From Citrobacter sp. Marseille-Q6884 (GTDB taxonomy: Bacteria > Pseudomonadota > Gammaproteobacteria > Enterobacterales > Enterobacteriaceae): 64,000 nt of DNA. Below the pieces are notes generated by a model, which had not been told where the DNA came from, made no database searches, and saw only the letters and a program-made list of their open reading frames with translations. The stretch lies in assembly GCF_945906775.1 (NCBI RefSeq), contig NZ_CAMDRE010000001.1, forward strand, positions 3,038,001 to 3,102,000, given 5' to 3'. Both the position numbers and the translations under genes were made by a program. Of the stretch, positions 63,458 through 64,000 are shown piece after piece (within the stretch, counting starts at the first letter, position 1; each line of letters opens with the position of its first letter).

Positions 63458-64000
63458 TTAGCGAATAGAAAAACCGTTTGTCAGCACACAACGACGAGAA
63501 CGTGCAAAAGTTCGCGCAGACGTTGTCCCTTCACCCGTTGGCGTCGCGATAGTGAAGGTTGTGAAGCCTTCACCACCCACACCAATTCCGGCGTAAGAGG
63601 GGCCATTTTTCACGAAAATGGACGTCTGAAGCGTACGCGCTGCAAGATTCAAACGTGACACATTTTGTGAATGCATAATGGCGGTGTGATGCAGTCCCTC
63701 TTCAACCTTCAGCGCTAACGTTAACGCGCTGTCAAAATCTTTGACGGTTACGATCGGTAGCATTGGCATCAACTGTTCGCTGGTCACCCATGGATCGTCG
63801 GCGTTGACGATGCCAATCAACAGGCGGGGAGCTTTTGCCGGAACCGGTATACCCGCAGCGTCCAGAAGCGTTGCTGGACTTTTCCCCACGAGTTTCTTAT
63901 TCGCCATCCCTTCAGGCAGACAGGCGGCGCGCAATGCGTTGATCTCTTCACTGTTCAGAAGCATCGCGCCAAAAGACTGCATTTGTTGCACCAGTCGTTC
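63458..64000 (-). CDS. pduP: Propionaldehyde dehydrogenase PduP, C-terminal part
   Basis: CoA-acylating aldehyde dehydrogenase (propionaldehyde to propionyl-CoA). The frame is open to the window edge, so only about the last 180 residues are seen and the catalytic Cys lies outside. Conserved end: PMLPIVTVKDFDSA, HTAIMHSQN, and the C-terminal GVGGEGFTTFTIATPTGEGTTSARTF (written here as the GGEGFTTFT and GEGTTSART blocks). pduO and the rest of the operon should follow beyond 64000. Confidence 0.94.
   Translation of the reverse strand, partial: ERLVQQMQSFGAMLLNSEEINALRAACLPEGMANKKLVGKSPATLLDAAGIPVPAKAPRLLIGIVNADDPWVTSEQLMPMLPIVTVKDFDSALTLALKVEEGLHHTAIMHSQNVSRLNLAARTLQTSIFVKNGPSYAGIGVGGEGFTTFTIATPTGEGTTSARTFARSRRCVLTNGFSIR

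Noticed and set aside
1..64000. tRNA genes, insertion sequences, prophage, CRISPR arrays
   Set aside because: Scanned for tRNA-like cloverleaf ends, transposase motifs and regularly spaced repeats; none seen by eye.

Overview
The window is one contiguous chromosomal stretch from a member of the Enterobacteriaceae. Almost every gene outside one AT-rich block is recognisable as an E. coli/Salmonella-type gene at its usual length. The order colanic acid genes - gnu - galF - O-antigen genes - gnd - ugd - wzzB - his operon - yeeZ/yeeY/plaP/sbcB - phsABC - dacD/sbmC/yeeA/yeeX - pdu resembles Salmonella. There is no effector gene (sopA) between sbcB and phsA, and an extra UDP-uronate epimerase gene lies between ugd and wzzB. 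Together with phs and pdu, this makes Citrobacter the most likely genus. That is an inference, because no marker gene for species is present.

Region 1 (14-20830, + strand) is the colanic acid operon from wzc to wcaM, complete except for wza and wzb, which must lie just before the window. It encodes the tyrosine kinase Wzc, glycosyl-, acetyl- and pyruvyltransferases, the GDP-fucose pathway (Gmd, Fcl, ManC, ManB, Gmm), the initiating transferase WcaJ, the flippase WzxC and the putative polymerase WcaD.

Region 2 (20987-37346) is the O-antigen locus. Conserved gnu and galF lead into a 444-base gap that ends in a JUMPStart/ops element. Then comes an AT-rich serotype-specific block (23560-31035): a TagD-like glycerol-3-phosphate cytidylyltransferase, Wzx, a frameshifted SGNH-hydrolase gene, a TagF/TagB-like glycerophosphotransferase, Wzy and three glycosyltransferases. 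This set predicts a Wzx/Wzy-type O antigen carrying glycerol phosphate, probably built on GalNAc. Two features stand out: a run of ten G residues inside wzy, where loss of one G gives an immediate stop, and a nearly full-length but heavily decayed galE-type epimerase gene in the 1.1 kb before gnd. gnd, ugd, a convergent UDP-glucuronate-epimerase-like gene and the chain-length regulator wzzB close the locus.

Region 3 (37411-44711, - strand) is the complete histidine operon hisGDCBHAFI with its promoter, leader peptide (six His codons) and attenuator. Region 4 (44817-49737) holds yeeZ, the LysR gene yeeY, the putrescine importer gene plaP, and sbcB on the opposite strand. Region 5 (50137-53767) is phsABC for thiosulfate respiration and H2S production. 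Region 6 (53924-57421) holds dacD, the LexA-controlled sbmC, yeeA and yeeX. Region 7 (57461-64000, - strand) is the distal end of the propanediol-utilisation microcompartment operon, pduX back to a pduP cut by the window edge.

No tRNA, rRNA, insertion sequence, prophage or CRISPR array was seen.
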